Assembly (NCBI RefSeq): GCF_030167905.1
Contig: NZ_JARGNA010000007.1
Span: 206,859 to 270,858, forward strand
DNA length: 64,000 nt
Direction: 5' to 3'
Origin: Flavobacterium terrisoli
GTDB taxonomy: Bacteria; Bacteroidota; Bacteroidia; Flavobacteriales; Flavobacteriaceae
Below are positions 8,652 through 15,611 of the stretch, in pieces; position 1 is the stretch's first letter, and every line of letters begins with the position of its first letter. The translations under genes and the position numbers were made by a program. The notes below the pieces were generated by a model, which saw nothing but the letters and a program-made list of their open reading frames with translations, ran no database searches and had not been told where the DNA came from.

Positions 8652-9875
8652 TTAGAGAACGTTCAGTTCAGTCATGCACTGTTTCATCATCTGATAAGTG
8701 CGCTCAATATCATTATCCAACCCGATGGAAAAACGAATCAGGCCATCGGTCAATCCCATTTTAGCTTGCTCTTCCAAAGGAATTTCGCTCGAAGTCGAAG
8801 TTCCCGGTGCGCTGAATAATGTTTTATAAAAACCTAAACTCACCGCCAGATAGCCCAGATTTCGGTGTTGCATTAATTCCATCAATTCATTGGCTTTTTC
8901 CAAAGTACCAACATCTATCGTCATCATACCACCAAAACCATATTCGGGATTAATCATACCGGCGTACAATTCGTGACTCGGATGACTTGGCAATCCCGGA
9001 TAAACCACTTTCAGCCCATCCTGCTCAAATTGCTTTGCCAAGTACATCGCATTGTGACTGTGCTGTTTCATACGGATATGAAGCGTACGCAAATTTTTCA
9101 GAATACTTGAAGCCCTCAGACTGTCCATTGTTGGTCCCAAAAGCATGCTGGCACCATCGTTTACATTTTTCAAATCATTGATAAAATCCTGCGAGGCACA
9201 AACCACACCACCAACGGTATCGCTGCTCCCATTGATAAATTTGGTCAGACTGTGAATGACCACATCGGCGCCTAATTTTGCCGGAGCAACGGATAAGGGT
9301 GAAAAAGTATTATCAACCACCAATTTGATATTATTTTCTTTCGCAATAACAGCCAAAGCCTCGATATCGGCCACTTCCAATAACGGATTGCTAACGGTTT
9401 CACAATACAACACTTTCGTGTTTGGTGTAATGGCAGCAATAACAGAATCCAATTTGGCAATATCCACAAAACGGGTTTTGATGTTCCATTTGGGCAACAT
9501 GTTTTTCATAAAGGCATAAGTTCCGCCATAAATCGTGCGGCTGGAAATAATCTCATCTCCTGAAGCACACAATTGAAGCAGTACAGGCGTGATCGAACCC
9601 ATTCCGGAGGCTGATACGTTGGCACTTTGTGTTCCTTCCATAGCCGCTAAAGCCTGGCCTAAATATAAATTCATAGGCGAAGAATGACGCGAATACAAAT
9701 AGCAACCTTCTGCATTACCTTCAAAAGTGTCAAACATGGTTTTGGCCGAAAGAAAAGTATAAGTCGAGCTGTCAGAGATGGAAGGATTTACACCTCCGAA
9801 TTCTCCAAAATACTGCAAATCCTGAATTTTATCGGCAGGATTAAAAGATTCTAGGGTAAGTTGGTCGCAGTTCAT
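8652..9875 (-). CDS. Cys/Met-metabolism PLP enzyme (methionine gamma-lyase / cystathionine gamma-synthase family)
   Basis: A 407-residue fold-type I PLP enzyme. Visible landmarks are YSRHSSPMN (substrate/phosphate loop), SASGMGSI, a PLP-contacting Asp188 in VVDNTF, and the Schiff-base Lys212 in HSLTKFINGSSD. The family covers methionine gamma-lyase, cystathionine gamma-synthase/lyase and O-acetylhomoserine sulfhydrylase, and sequence alone does not separate them. The divergent Lrp/AsnC gene is the arrangement seen where methionine gamma-lyase is controlled by an Lrp-like activator, so amino-acid catabolism is favoured (inference). The first about 15 residues differ from typical homologues. 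Confidence 0.85.
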   Translation of the reverse strand: MNCDQLTLESFNPADKIQDLQYFGEFGGVNPSISDSSTYTFLSAKTMFDTFEGNAEGCYLYSRHSSPMNLYLGQALAAMEGTQSANVSASGMGSITPVLLQLCASGDEIISSRTIYGGTYAFMKNMLPKWNIKTRFVDIAKLDSVIAAITPNTKVLYCETVSNPLLEVADIEALAVIAKENNIKLVVDNTFSPLSVAPAKLGADVVIHSLTKFINGSSDTVGGVVCASQDFINDLKNVNDGASMLLGPTMDSLRASSILKNLRTLHIRMKQHSHNAMYLAKQFEQDGLKVVYPGLPSHPSHELYAGMINPEYGFGGMMTIDVGTLEKANELMELMQHRNLGYLAVSLGFYKTLFSAPGTSTSSEIPLEEQAKMGLTDGLIRFSIGLDNDIERTYQMMKQCMTELNVL

Positions 9876-10035
9876 TTGGGTATTTGATTTTAATAGCCCA
9901 AAACTCTAACCATTTAGATTAATAATCAATACAAATAAATATTTTTAGAATTTAAATCTATTTTTTAAATTAAAAATAGTTTTTAATACTATATTTGAAA
10001 TCGAATTCCACAATCAATAGATTTTAAAACTGAAA
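9876..10035. promoter_or_regulatory. divergent promoter region between PLP enzyme and Lrp regulator
   Basis: A 160-bp, very AT-rich intergenic region. A -7 box TATATTTG at 9990-9997 suits the Lrp gene. An imperfect dyad, TAGAATTTAAATCTA (9946-9960), and surrounding A/T tracts resemble Lrp/AsnC binding sites. No clear -7 box was found for the leftward gene. Binding of the adjacent Lrp protein here is inference from the divergent layout. Confidence 0.5.
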
Positions 10036-10488
10036 ATGGACGCTACAGACAAAAAACTTCTTGCCCTACTCCAACAAGACACCAAAAAAACTACCAAAGA
10101 GTTATCCGTAAAACTCAATCTTTCGGTAACGGCTGTTTATGAACGCATTAAGAAATTGGAGCGCGAAGGTATCATCGATAAATATGTAGCACTGCTCAAC
10201 AGAAATAAAATCAATAAAAGTTTTGTGGTGTTTTGCCACATCAAACTCATCCAGCATACCAAAGAGTTTTTGACCACTTTTGAACATCAGGTTATCAAAT
10301 TGGATGAGGTCCTGGAATGCTTTCACGTCAGTGGCGATTATGATTACATCCTGAAAATTTGTGTCAAAGACATGGAAGCCTATCGCGAATTCATGGTGAC
10401 CAAATTGACAACACTGCAACACATCGGCAGTACACACAGCACTTTTATGATTGGAGAGGTTAAAAACACCACGGTTTTTGCGTTATAA
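10036..10488 (+). CDS. Lrp/AsnC family transcriptional regulator
   Basis: A 150-residue regulator with the standard two-domain plan: an AsnC-type helix-turn-helix at residues 1-55 (MDATDKKLLALLQQDTKK, LSVTAVYERIKKLEREGII) and a RAM/ligand-binding beta-alpha-beta domain at about 65-140 with the GDYDYILKI motif. Such proteins form octamers or hexadecamers and sense amino acids. It is divergent from the Cys/Met PLP enzyme, which is probably its target. No terminator is obvious before lpdA 110 bp downstream. Confidence 0.92.
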   Translation: MDATDKKLLALLQQDTKKTTKELSVKLNLSVTAVYERIKKLEREGIIDKYVALLNRNKINKSFVVFCHIKLIQHTKEFLTTFEHQVIKLDEVLECFHVSGDYDYILKICVKDMEAYREFMVTKLTTLQHIGSTHSTFMIGEVKNTTVFAL

Positions 10489-10552
10489 AATTCCTTTATC
10501 AATTCATATAAAATTGACATTACTATTGAAATTAACATTCCAATTAAATTCG

Positions 10553-10560
10553 TAGTTTTG
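10553..10560 (+). promoter_or_regulatory. probable -7 box of lpdA
   Basis: TAGTTTTG matches the Bacteroidota TAnnTTTG consensus and lies 38 bp before the lpdA start. No good -33 TTTG was found at the usual spacing, so this is only a likely core promoter. Confidence 0.5.
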
Positions 10561-10597
10561 TGTCGCAAAAACAAAACACACTAATTTTAACAATATT

Positions 10598-12001
10598 ATG
10601 AGTTCATTTGACGTTGTCATCATAGGTTCAGGTCCCGGCGGATATGTTTCAGCTATTCGTTGTGCCCAATTAGGTTTCAAAACCGCAATCATCGAAAAAT
10701 ACAGTACTTTAGGAGGAACTTGCCTGAACGTAGGTTGTATTCCATCCAAAGCTTTATTGGCTTCTTCTCACCATTACGAAGAATTACAGCACTTTGCCGA
10801 TCACGGTATCGAAGTATCAGGGAAAGTAAAAGTGAATCTGGAAAAAATGATTGAGCGCAAACAAGCAGTTGTGGATCAAACTTCAGGTGGCGTAAAGTTC
10901 TTAATGGACAAAAACAAAATCACTGTTTTTGAAGGATTGGGTTCGTTTGAAGATGCAACGCATGTAAAAGTGACCAAAGCTGACGGTTCGTCAGAAGTAA
11001 TCGAAGGGAAAAATATCGTAATCGCAACCGGTTCAAAACCATCTTCGTTGCCATTCATCAAATTAGACAAAGAAAGAATCATCACTTCTACCGAAGCGTT
11101 AAAATTGCCGGAAGTTCCTAAACACTTAATCATTATTGGTGGAGGTGTTATCGGAATCGAATTAGGACAAGTATACTTAAGATTGGGCGCTCAGGTTTCT
11201 GTGGTGGAGTTTTTAGACCGAATTATTCCGGGTATGGATGCCGGTTTGTCAAAAGAATTGACCAAAGTCTTGAAAAAACAAGGCATGAAATTCTATACTT
11301 CCCACAAAGTAAAAGAAGTAACCCGAAAAGGCAAAAATGTAACCGTTCAGGCAGATGATGCCAAAGGAAATACCGTAACTTTTGAAGGCGATTATTGTTT
11401 AGTTGCTGTTGGTCGTCGTCCTTACACAGACGGATTAAATGCCGATAAAGCCGGTGTAAAAGTTACCGAAAGAGGTATGATTGAAGTCAATGACCATTTA
11501 CAAACGAATATTCCGAATATCTATGCGATTGGTGATGTGGTTCGTGGCGCAATGTTAGCCCACAAAGCAGAAGAAGAAGGAACTTTGGTGGCTGAGATTT
11601 TAGCCGGACAAAAACCACATATCGATTACAACTTGATTCCTGGTGTAGTTTACACTTGGCCTGAAGTAGCTGCAGTTGGTAAAACCGAAGAGCAATTAAA
11701 AGCGGATGGCGTGGCTTATAAAGCCGGAAGTTTCCCGTTCAGAGCCTTAGGAAGAGCCAGAGCAAGTTCAGACAATGATGGTTTTGTTAAGATTTTAGCA
11801 GATGCCAAAACGGATGAAGTATTGGGAATCCACATGATTGGTGCCCGTTGTGCCGATTTGATTGCCGAAGCTGTAACCGCCATGGAATTCAGAGCGTCAG
11901 CCGAAGATATTTCAAGAATGTCACATGCACATCCAACCTTTGCGGAAGCGGTAAAAGAAGCAGCATTGGCTGCCACTGACAACAGACCATTACACGTTTA
12001 A
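10598..12001 (+). CDS. lpdA: dihydrolipoyl dehydrogenase (E3)
   Basis: A 467-residue flavoprotein disulfide reductase, the normal E3 length. It has an N-terminal FAD site (VIIGSGPGGYVSAIRCAQLG), the redox-active disulfide Cys42/Cys47 in GGTCLNVGCIPSK, an NAD-binding GGGVIGIELG near residue 180, a second FAD motif (YAIGDVV) near 308, and the C-terminal catalytic His in SHAHPTFAEAV. It reoxidises dihydrolipoamide in 2-oxoacid dehydrogenase complexes and the glycine cleavage system in the cytosol. The other complex subunits are not adjacent, so it is probably a shared E3. Confidence 0.96.
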   Translation: MSSFDVVIIGSGPGGYVSAIRCAQLGFKTAIIEKYSTLGGTCLNVGCIPSKALLASSHHYEELQHFADHGIEVSGKVKVNLEKMIERKQAVVDQTSGGVKFLMDKNKITVFEGLGSFEDATHVKVTKADGSSEVIEGKNIVIATGSKPSSLPFIKLDKERIITSTEALKLPEVPKHLIIIGGGVIGIELGQVYLRLGAQVSVVEFLDRIIPGMDAGLSKELTKVLKKQGMKFYTSHKVKEVTRKGKNVTVQADDAKGNTVTFEGDYCLVAVGRRPYTDGLNADKAGVKVTERGMIEVNDHLQTNIPNIYAIGDVVRGAMLAHKAEEEGTLVAEILAGQKPHIDYNLIPGVVYTWPEVAAVGKTEEQLKADGVAYKAGSFPFRALGRARASSDNDGFVKILADAKTDEVLGIHMIGARCADLIAEAVTAMEFRASAEDISRMSHAHPTFAEAVKEAALAATDNRPLHV

Positions 12002-12021
12002 AAATCAAACTAATTTTATAT

Positions 12022-12489
12022 ATGAAAGCCAAAATTATTACACTATCTATTATTTCATGCCTGTTATTATCAAGTTGCGCCACTATCGTTTCCGGCTCCA
12101 AACAAACTGTTACCTTCACCAGTAATCCGAGCCAGGCCAATGTTTCAATAAACGGCCTAAATGTTGGAAAAACACCTTTTGAAACCAAACTTAAAAGAAA
12201 AACAAAAGAACACAAAATCGTAATTCAATTGGACGGTTATAAGCCCTTTGAAACCACTCTGAAAAGAAAATTCAATGCCTGGTATGTAGGTAATCTTGCT
12301 TTTGGAGGATTAATCGGTCTTATTGTTGATCCACTCACCGGTGCCATCTTCAAATTAACACCCGATCAGGTTAATGCTGAATTAGCCAAAGGGATAACGA
12401 TGAAAGACAACGGAAACGATATCTATATTGGAGTAGCCTTAACAATTGATCCTACCTGGGAGAAAATAGGAACGTTAACTCAAAACTAA
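12022..12489 (+). CDS. PEGA-domain lipoprotein
   Basis: A 155-residue protein with a lipoprotein signal (lipobox LLSSC, Cys about residue 19), then a PEGA-type beta domain (SNPSQANVSINGLNVGKTPFE, residues about 35-65) and a Gly-rich hydrophobic segment (LAFGGLIGLIVDPLTGAIF) near residue 95. PEGA domains are small surface or periplasmic repeats of unclear role. It follows lpdA by 20 bp in the same direction and may be co-transcribed, though it is functionally unrelated. It ends before a strong bidirectional terminator. Confidence 0.8.
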   Translation: MKAKIITLSIISCLLLSSCATIVSGSKQTVTFTSNPSQANVSINGLNVGKTPFETKLKRKTKEHKIVIQLDGYKPFETTLKRKFNAWYVGNLAFGGLIGLIVDPLTGAIFKLTPDQVNAELAKGITMKDNGNDIYIGVALTIDPTWEKIGTLTQN

Positions 12490-12514
12490 ACTACAATTGC
12501 TATAGTTTCATTAT

Positions 12515-12544
12515 AAAAAACCAACTCAGTCGAGTTGGTTTTTT
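12515..12544. terminator. bidirectional terminator shared by PEGA lipoprotein and arsC
   Basis: A perfect 13-bp stem (12515-12527 with 12532-12544) around a 4-nt loop AGTC has A-runs on its left arm and T-runs on its right arm, so it can stop transcription from both sides. It overlaps the stop codon (12526-12528) and the last codons of arsC. Confidence 0.9.
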
Positions 12545-12948
12545 GTTATAAAGTCTTGGCAATATTCCTTAATCTGTTGTCTGACTTCCCGAAAGGATTC
12601 AATCACTTCCGCAGTATTTCCTTTTACTTTTGACGGATCAGGGAAATTGTGATGCAGCTTTACAGCCTGCGTCGGAAAGAAAGGACAGCGCTCTTTAGCA
12701 TTATCACAAACGGTGATTACATAGTCAAAAGGAATATCAAAATACTCATCGACATTATTGGAAGTATGTTTCGAAATATCTACTCCATCTTCTTTCATAA
12801 TGGCCACCGCCAAAGCATTTACGCCATGCGTTTCCACTCCGGCTGAATAAACTTTCACCTTATCTGAATCGGCAAAATGAGCTAAATAACCATGCGCCAT
12901 CTGGCTTCGGCAACTGTTACCGGTACAAAGGACTAAAATGTTCTTCAT
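12526..12948 (-). CDS. arsC: thioredoxin-coupled arsenate reductase
   Basis: A 140-residue low-molecular-weight-phosphatase-fold protein. The P-loop CTGNSCRS places the nucleophile Cys8 and Arg14. The resolving pair Cys81/Cys88 (VCDNAKERC) matches the three-cysteine relay of plasmid pI258-type ArsC, which uses thioredoxin rather than glutaredoxin to reduce arsenate to arsenite. It is the last gene of the ars-like operon, 2 bp after the methyltransferase gene. No ArsB/Acr3 arsenite pump lies in the operon within this window. The C-terminal codons are built into a terminator hairpin. Confidence 0.9.
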   Translation of the reverse strand: MKNILVLCTGNSCRSQMAHGYLAHFADSDKVKVYSAGVETHGVNALAVAIMKEDGVDISKHTSNNVDEYFDIPFDYVITVCDNAKERCPFFPTQAVKLHHNFPDPSKVKGNTAEVIESFREVRQQIKEYCQDFITKNQLD

Positions 12949-12950
12949 GT

Positions 12951-13562
12951 TTATTTTCGTTTAAAAGCGCAAAAAAGGAAATTCTGAGTCGTACCAAAAG
13001 GCGTTTCATGGTCTTCGGTAAAACAACCTTTCAGGATAAAATCCCTTTCAAAAAGCAATCTCAATCGTTCCTCATTGTATTGTTTGATATCCAATCCGCT
13101 GCATTTTGTCGGTCCGTTTTCAGAGAAAGTACCAATAAAAAACCTTCCGTTATCCTCCAGGGCATGGTCTACAATTTCTACGTAATGATCGACCTGAGTG
13201 GCATTGGTAAAAAAATGAAAACACGCCCTGTCATGCCAAAAATCATACTTTTCAGTAGGATGAAAATGTAAAATATCGGAAACGATAAAAGTGACATTTG
13301 AAGCTTTCTCCCCTAACCTGTTTTTGATTCTTTCAATCGCTTTGGATGAAATATCCAAAAGCGTCAGATTGGTATAACCCAGATCCAGCAAAGCATCCAT
13401 CAGATAACTGTCGCCTCCTCCAATATCAATGATTTTAGCGTCCAATGGCAGTTGCAATGCCATGATAAAGTCGACAGAAGTTTGCGGATATTGTTGATAC
13501 CAACTCACTTCTTTTTCGGTTTTCGTGGAAAAAACATTTTCCCAGTGTGATTTTCTATCCAT
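12951..13562 (-). CDS. class I SAM methyltransferase of the ars-like operon
   Basis: A 203-residue methyltransferase. WENVFSTKTEKEVSWYQ at the N-terminus, SAM motif I IIDIGGGDSYL near residue 45 and LTLLDIS (motif II) are clear; HDRACFHFF near 110 is characteristic of a thiopurine/tellurite-type subfamily. It lacks the conserved cysteine set of ArsM, so arsenite methylation in the classical way is not supported. Its position between arsR/DUF6428 and arsC, 2 bp upstream of arsC, argues for a role in metalloid or thiol handling (inference). Confidence 0.82.
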   Translation of the reverse strand: MDRKSHWENVFSTKTEKEVSWYQQYPQTSVDFIMALQLPLDAKIIDIGGGDSYLMDALLDLGYTNLTLLDISSKAIERIKNRLGEKASNVTFIVSDILHFHPTEKYDFWHDRACFHFFTNATQVDHYVEIVDHALEDNGRFFIGTFSENGPTKCSGLDIKQYNEERLRLLFERDFILKGCFTEDHETPFGTTQNFLFCAFKRK

Positions 13563-13566
13563 AAGC

Positions 13567-13692
13567 TTAAACTAATAACCAGAGTAAATTAATAATAGTA
13601 AACCGTATATCAAACCCGCAAGCAATATTCAGCACTAAAACTGCCGAAGTTATCACTATTGGTTTTTTATATTTTATGATTTTTTCTTTCAT
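13567..13692 (-). CDS. small hydrophobic protein of the ars-like operon (41 aa)
   Basis: A 41-codon ORF starting ATG one base after the DUF6428 stop (TAAGATG). It begins MKEKIIKYKKPIVITSAVLV and then has a long hydrophobic stretch to the end (NLLWLLV), so it reads as a basic N-terminus plus one membrane segment with a Cys at residue 25. It fills the otherwise empty 131-bp gap between two operon genes. The tight coupling to the upstream gene and its topology support a real gene; nothing identifies a function. Confidence 0.5.
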   Translation of the reverse strand: MKEKIIKYKKPIVITSAVLVLNIACGFDIRFTIINLLWLLV

Positions 13693-13693
13693 C

Positions 13694-14155
13694 TTAGCAA
13701 CAAGCTGAATCGGCAGTACAACAAGATGTCTCGCCTATTTTCGTTTTAGTTTTTTCTGCCGGAATGCCACAATTGCTTTTGGCCAGGCAATCGGTTTGTT
13801 TTGAAGTCAGCAAAAAATTAGTTCCGTCAAAATCAAGGTTAAACTTTCCAATCGTGTGCGGCATTTGGTATTCGACTTCAATCTCTAAATCGGGCATCTG
13901 CAATACTTTTTCCGAAAGTTCGATAATATGCACCAATTTCTCCGGATGCAGACGATGGTCATAATCATTGGCTTCCCACAATTGGAAATTGGCGACTTCT
14001 TCATGGCGGATTGTGCCGCCGCAATCGATAAAATGTTTGGTCACCTTACCTACTTCGGTCACGTGGAAATGATTAGGAACCAAATCACCGTTTGGCAATT
14101 GAAAAGCTATCGTTGACAAGCTTTTTAATTCGTTTTTAATTTCTGATAGTTTCAT
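13694..14155 (-). CDS. DUF6428 family protein
   Basis: A 153-residue protein that I recognise as DUF6428, a family found next to arsR and arsC in Bacteroidota. The body contains VPNHFHVTEVG and HLHPEKL-like His-rich motifs (NDYDHRLHPEK), which could bind metal, and the C-terminus ends in a cysteine cluster, SCCTADSACC. Paired Cys residues of this kind suit As(III) or another soft metal; this is inference. It follows arsR by 49 bp and is coupled to the small ORF downstream. Confidence 0.8.
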   Translation of the reverse strand: MKLSEIKNELKSLSTIAFQLPNGDLVPNHFHVTEVGKVTKHFIDCGGTIRHEEVANFQLWEANDYDHRLHPEKLVHIIELSEKVLQMPDLEIEVEYQMPHTIGKFNLDFDGTNFLLTSKQTDCLAKSNCGIPAEKTKTKIGETSCCTADSACC

Positions 14156-14204
14156 AATATTTAGATTATTAGAATGTTAGACATTTTAGAGTATTAGATT
14201 TCGT

Positions 14205-14528
14205 TTAACAACACTTATTGTTAATCTGGGTTGAAATCCCCGAAAAATAACTTTGCAGTTTGACCATGATTTCCGGATTGAGGCAATAACAAATCGCTGT
14301 TCCTTCTATGCTTCCTTTGATGATTCCTGCATTTTTCAGTTCTTTCAAATGTTGTGATACTGTTGGTTGTGCCAATGGCAATTCGTTGACAATATCACCA
14401 CAGATACATTCATTTACCTTAAGCAAATACTCGATAATGGCAATTCTGGCAGGATGTGACAGGGCTTTGAATAAGCTGGCCATTTCGTTGTGTGCTGCAG
14501 AAAATGATTCTGATTTTGAGGCGCCCAT
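14205..14528 (-). CDS. arsR: ArsR family metalloregulator
   Basis: A 107-residue winged-helix repressor. The start is placed at MGASKSES because the upstream in-frame extension is unlike the family and runs through the operator. Landmarks are LFKALSHPARIAIIEYL, a metal-site ECICGD with Cys41 and Cys43 at the alpha3 helix, and the recognition helix LAQPTVSQHLKEL. The protein also ends in a Cys pair. It probably releases its operator when As(III)/Sb(III) binds the cysteines. First gene of the operon arsR, DUF6428, small ORF, methyltransferase, arsC. Confidence 0.9.
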   Translation of the reverse strand: MGASKSESFSAAHNEMASLFKALSHPARIAIIEYLLKVNECICGDIVNELPLAQPTVSQHLKELKNAGIIKGSIEGTAICYCLNPEIMVKLQSYFSGISTQINNKCC

Positions 14529-14546
14529 AATGTTTAATATATTATT

Positions 14547-14558
14547 ATATTGCAATAT
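14547..14558. promoter_or_regulatory. ArsR operator candidate
   Basis: A perfect 12-bp palindrome, ATATTGCAATAT, lies 18 bp upstream of the arsR start inside a very AT-rich promoter region. It is the only strong dyad there and is well placed to block transcription of the leftward operon. That ArsR binds it is inference. Confidence 0.6.
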
Positions 14559-14657
14559 TACGATAAAACAATAATACAAACCAAATATTTTCTAAATTAA
14601 TTTCATATAACGGTTAAAATTCAAATTCATGCCAACAGATGTCTTAAATATTTTCAC

Positions 14658-14665
14658 TATTTTTG
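14658..14665 (+). promoter_or_regulatory. probable -7 box of tpx
   Basis: TATTTTTG fits the TAnnTTTG consensus, 22 bp before the tpx ATG. A matching -33 element is not obvious. Confidence 0.5.
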
Positions 14666-14687
14666 GCTTTCAAAAAAAATAACATTT

Positions 14688-15185
14688 ATGGCATCAGTTC
14701 TATTGAGCGGAAATCCAGTAAACACTAATGGTGAATTGCCAAAAGTGGGCACCAAAGCTCCCGATTTTAAATTAACAACAACCAATTTATCCATCGTAAA
14801 TTTGAGCGATTTTGCAGGAATGAAATTAGTCCTGAACATCTTCCCAAGCATTGATACACCAACTTGCGCCACCTCTGTCAGAAAATTTAATGCTGATGCG
14901 AGCAAGTTGTCCAACACCAAAGTATTCTGTATTTCCAGGGATTTACCGTTTGCCCAAAGACGTTTTTGTGGTGCCGAAGGTCTGGAAAACGTAATCAATC
15001 TTTCTGATTTCAATACCGGAAATTTCGGTAAAGACTACGGACTTGAATTTGTCGAAGGTCCTTTCATTGGCTTACACTCGAGAGCCGTAATTGTTATTGA
15101 TGAAAATGGGGTTATAAAATATACGGAACAAGTTCCAAATACGTCTAACGAACCTAACTACGAAGCGGCGTTGGCTGCATTATAA
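14688..15185 (+). CDS. tpx: thiol peroxidase, atypical 2-Cys peroxiredoxin
   Basis: A 165-residue peroxiredoxin of the Tpx subfamily at standard length. The peroxidatic Cys60 lies in DTPTCATSVR and the resolving Cys94 in RRFCGAEG, with the expected spacing for an intramolecular disulfide reduced by thioredoxin. It removes H2O2 and alkyl hydroperoxides in the cytoplasm. It is the first gene of a rightward run (tpx, dgkA, ftsK, lolA-like, lptF/G, ribB). The start is well supported by the family N-terminus (MASVLLSGNPV) and a nearby -7 box. Confidence 0.95.
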   Translation: MASVLLSGNPVNTNGELPKVGTKAPDFKLTTTNLSIVNLSDFAGMKLVLNIFPSIDTPTCATSVRKFNADASKLSNTKVFCISRDLPFAQRRFCGAEGLENVINLSDFNTGNFGKDYGLEFVEGPFIGLHSRAVIVIDENGVIKYTEQVPNTSNEPNYEAALAAL

Positions 15186-15193
15186 TATAGCTT

Positions 15194-15568
15194 ATGGAAT
15201 TCAAAAAAGACAATGCCTTTCTCACCGGCAGAATAAAAAGTGTTGGTTATGCCGTAAAAGGCGCTTTCAAATTAATCACTACCGAACACAGTGTTATGGT
15301 GCAATTTTCCTTGGCCATCATCATGATTGTCGCCGGGTTTTATTTCAACATTGACCGCTATGAATGGATGATGCAGATATTGGCTTTTGGTTTAGTTTTG
15401 GGCATCGAAAGCATGAATACCGGCATAGAAAAAATAGCCGATTTTGTGCATCCCGAGTTTCACGACCGAATTGGCTTTATCAAAGATATTGCCGCCGGTG
15501 GTGTATTGTTTGCCGCTGTAGCTGCAATTGCTATCGGTTTGCTCATTTATGTTCCAAAATTTTTATAA
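15194..15568 (+). CDS. dgkA: diacylglycerol kinase, integral membrane
   Basis: A 124-residue DgkA-type membrane kinase with three predicted membrane helices (about 33-50, 57-75 and 95-120). The conserved catalytic block is ESMNTGIEKIADFVHPEFHD, residues about 73-92, equivalent to the E-x-NTAIE...D motif. It phosphorylates diacylglycerol (or undecaprenol in some relatives) using ATP at the inner membrane. It starts 8 bp after tpx. Confidence 0.93.
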   Translation: MEFKKDNAFLTGRIKSVGYAVKGAFKLITTEHSVMVQFSLAIIMIVAGFYFNIDRYEWMMQILAFGLVLGIESMNTGIEKIADFVHPEFHDRIGFIKDIAAGGVLFAAVAAIAIGLLIYVPKFL

Positions 15569-15611
15569 ATAGTCGATTAAATTTCTATTTTTATAGCGTT
15601 ATACATAACCA

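Noticed and set aside
9272..9519. Open frames antisense to the PLP-enzyme gene
   Set aside because: They are frame shadows of a clear enzyme gene with full catalytic motifs.
12951..13562. ArsM arsenite methyltransferase
   Set aside because: The conserved cysteines required for As(III) binding are absent, and the sequence fits another small methyltransferase group.
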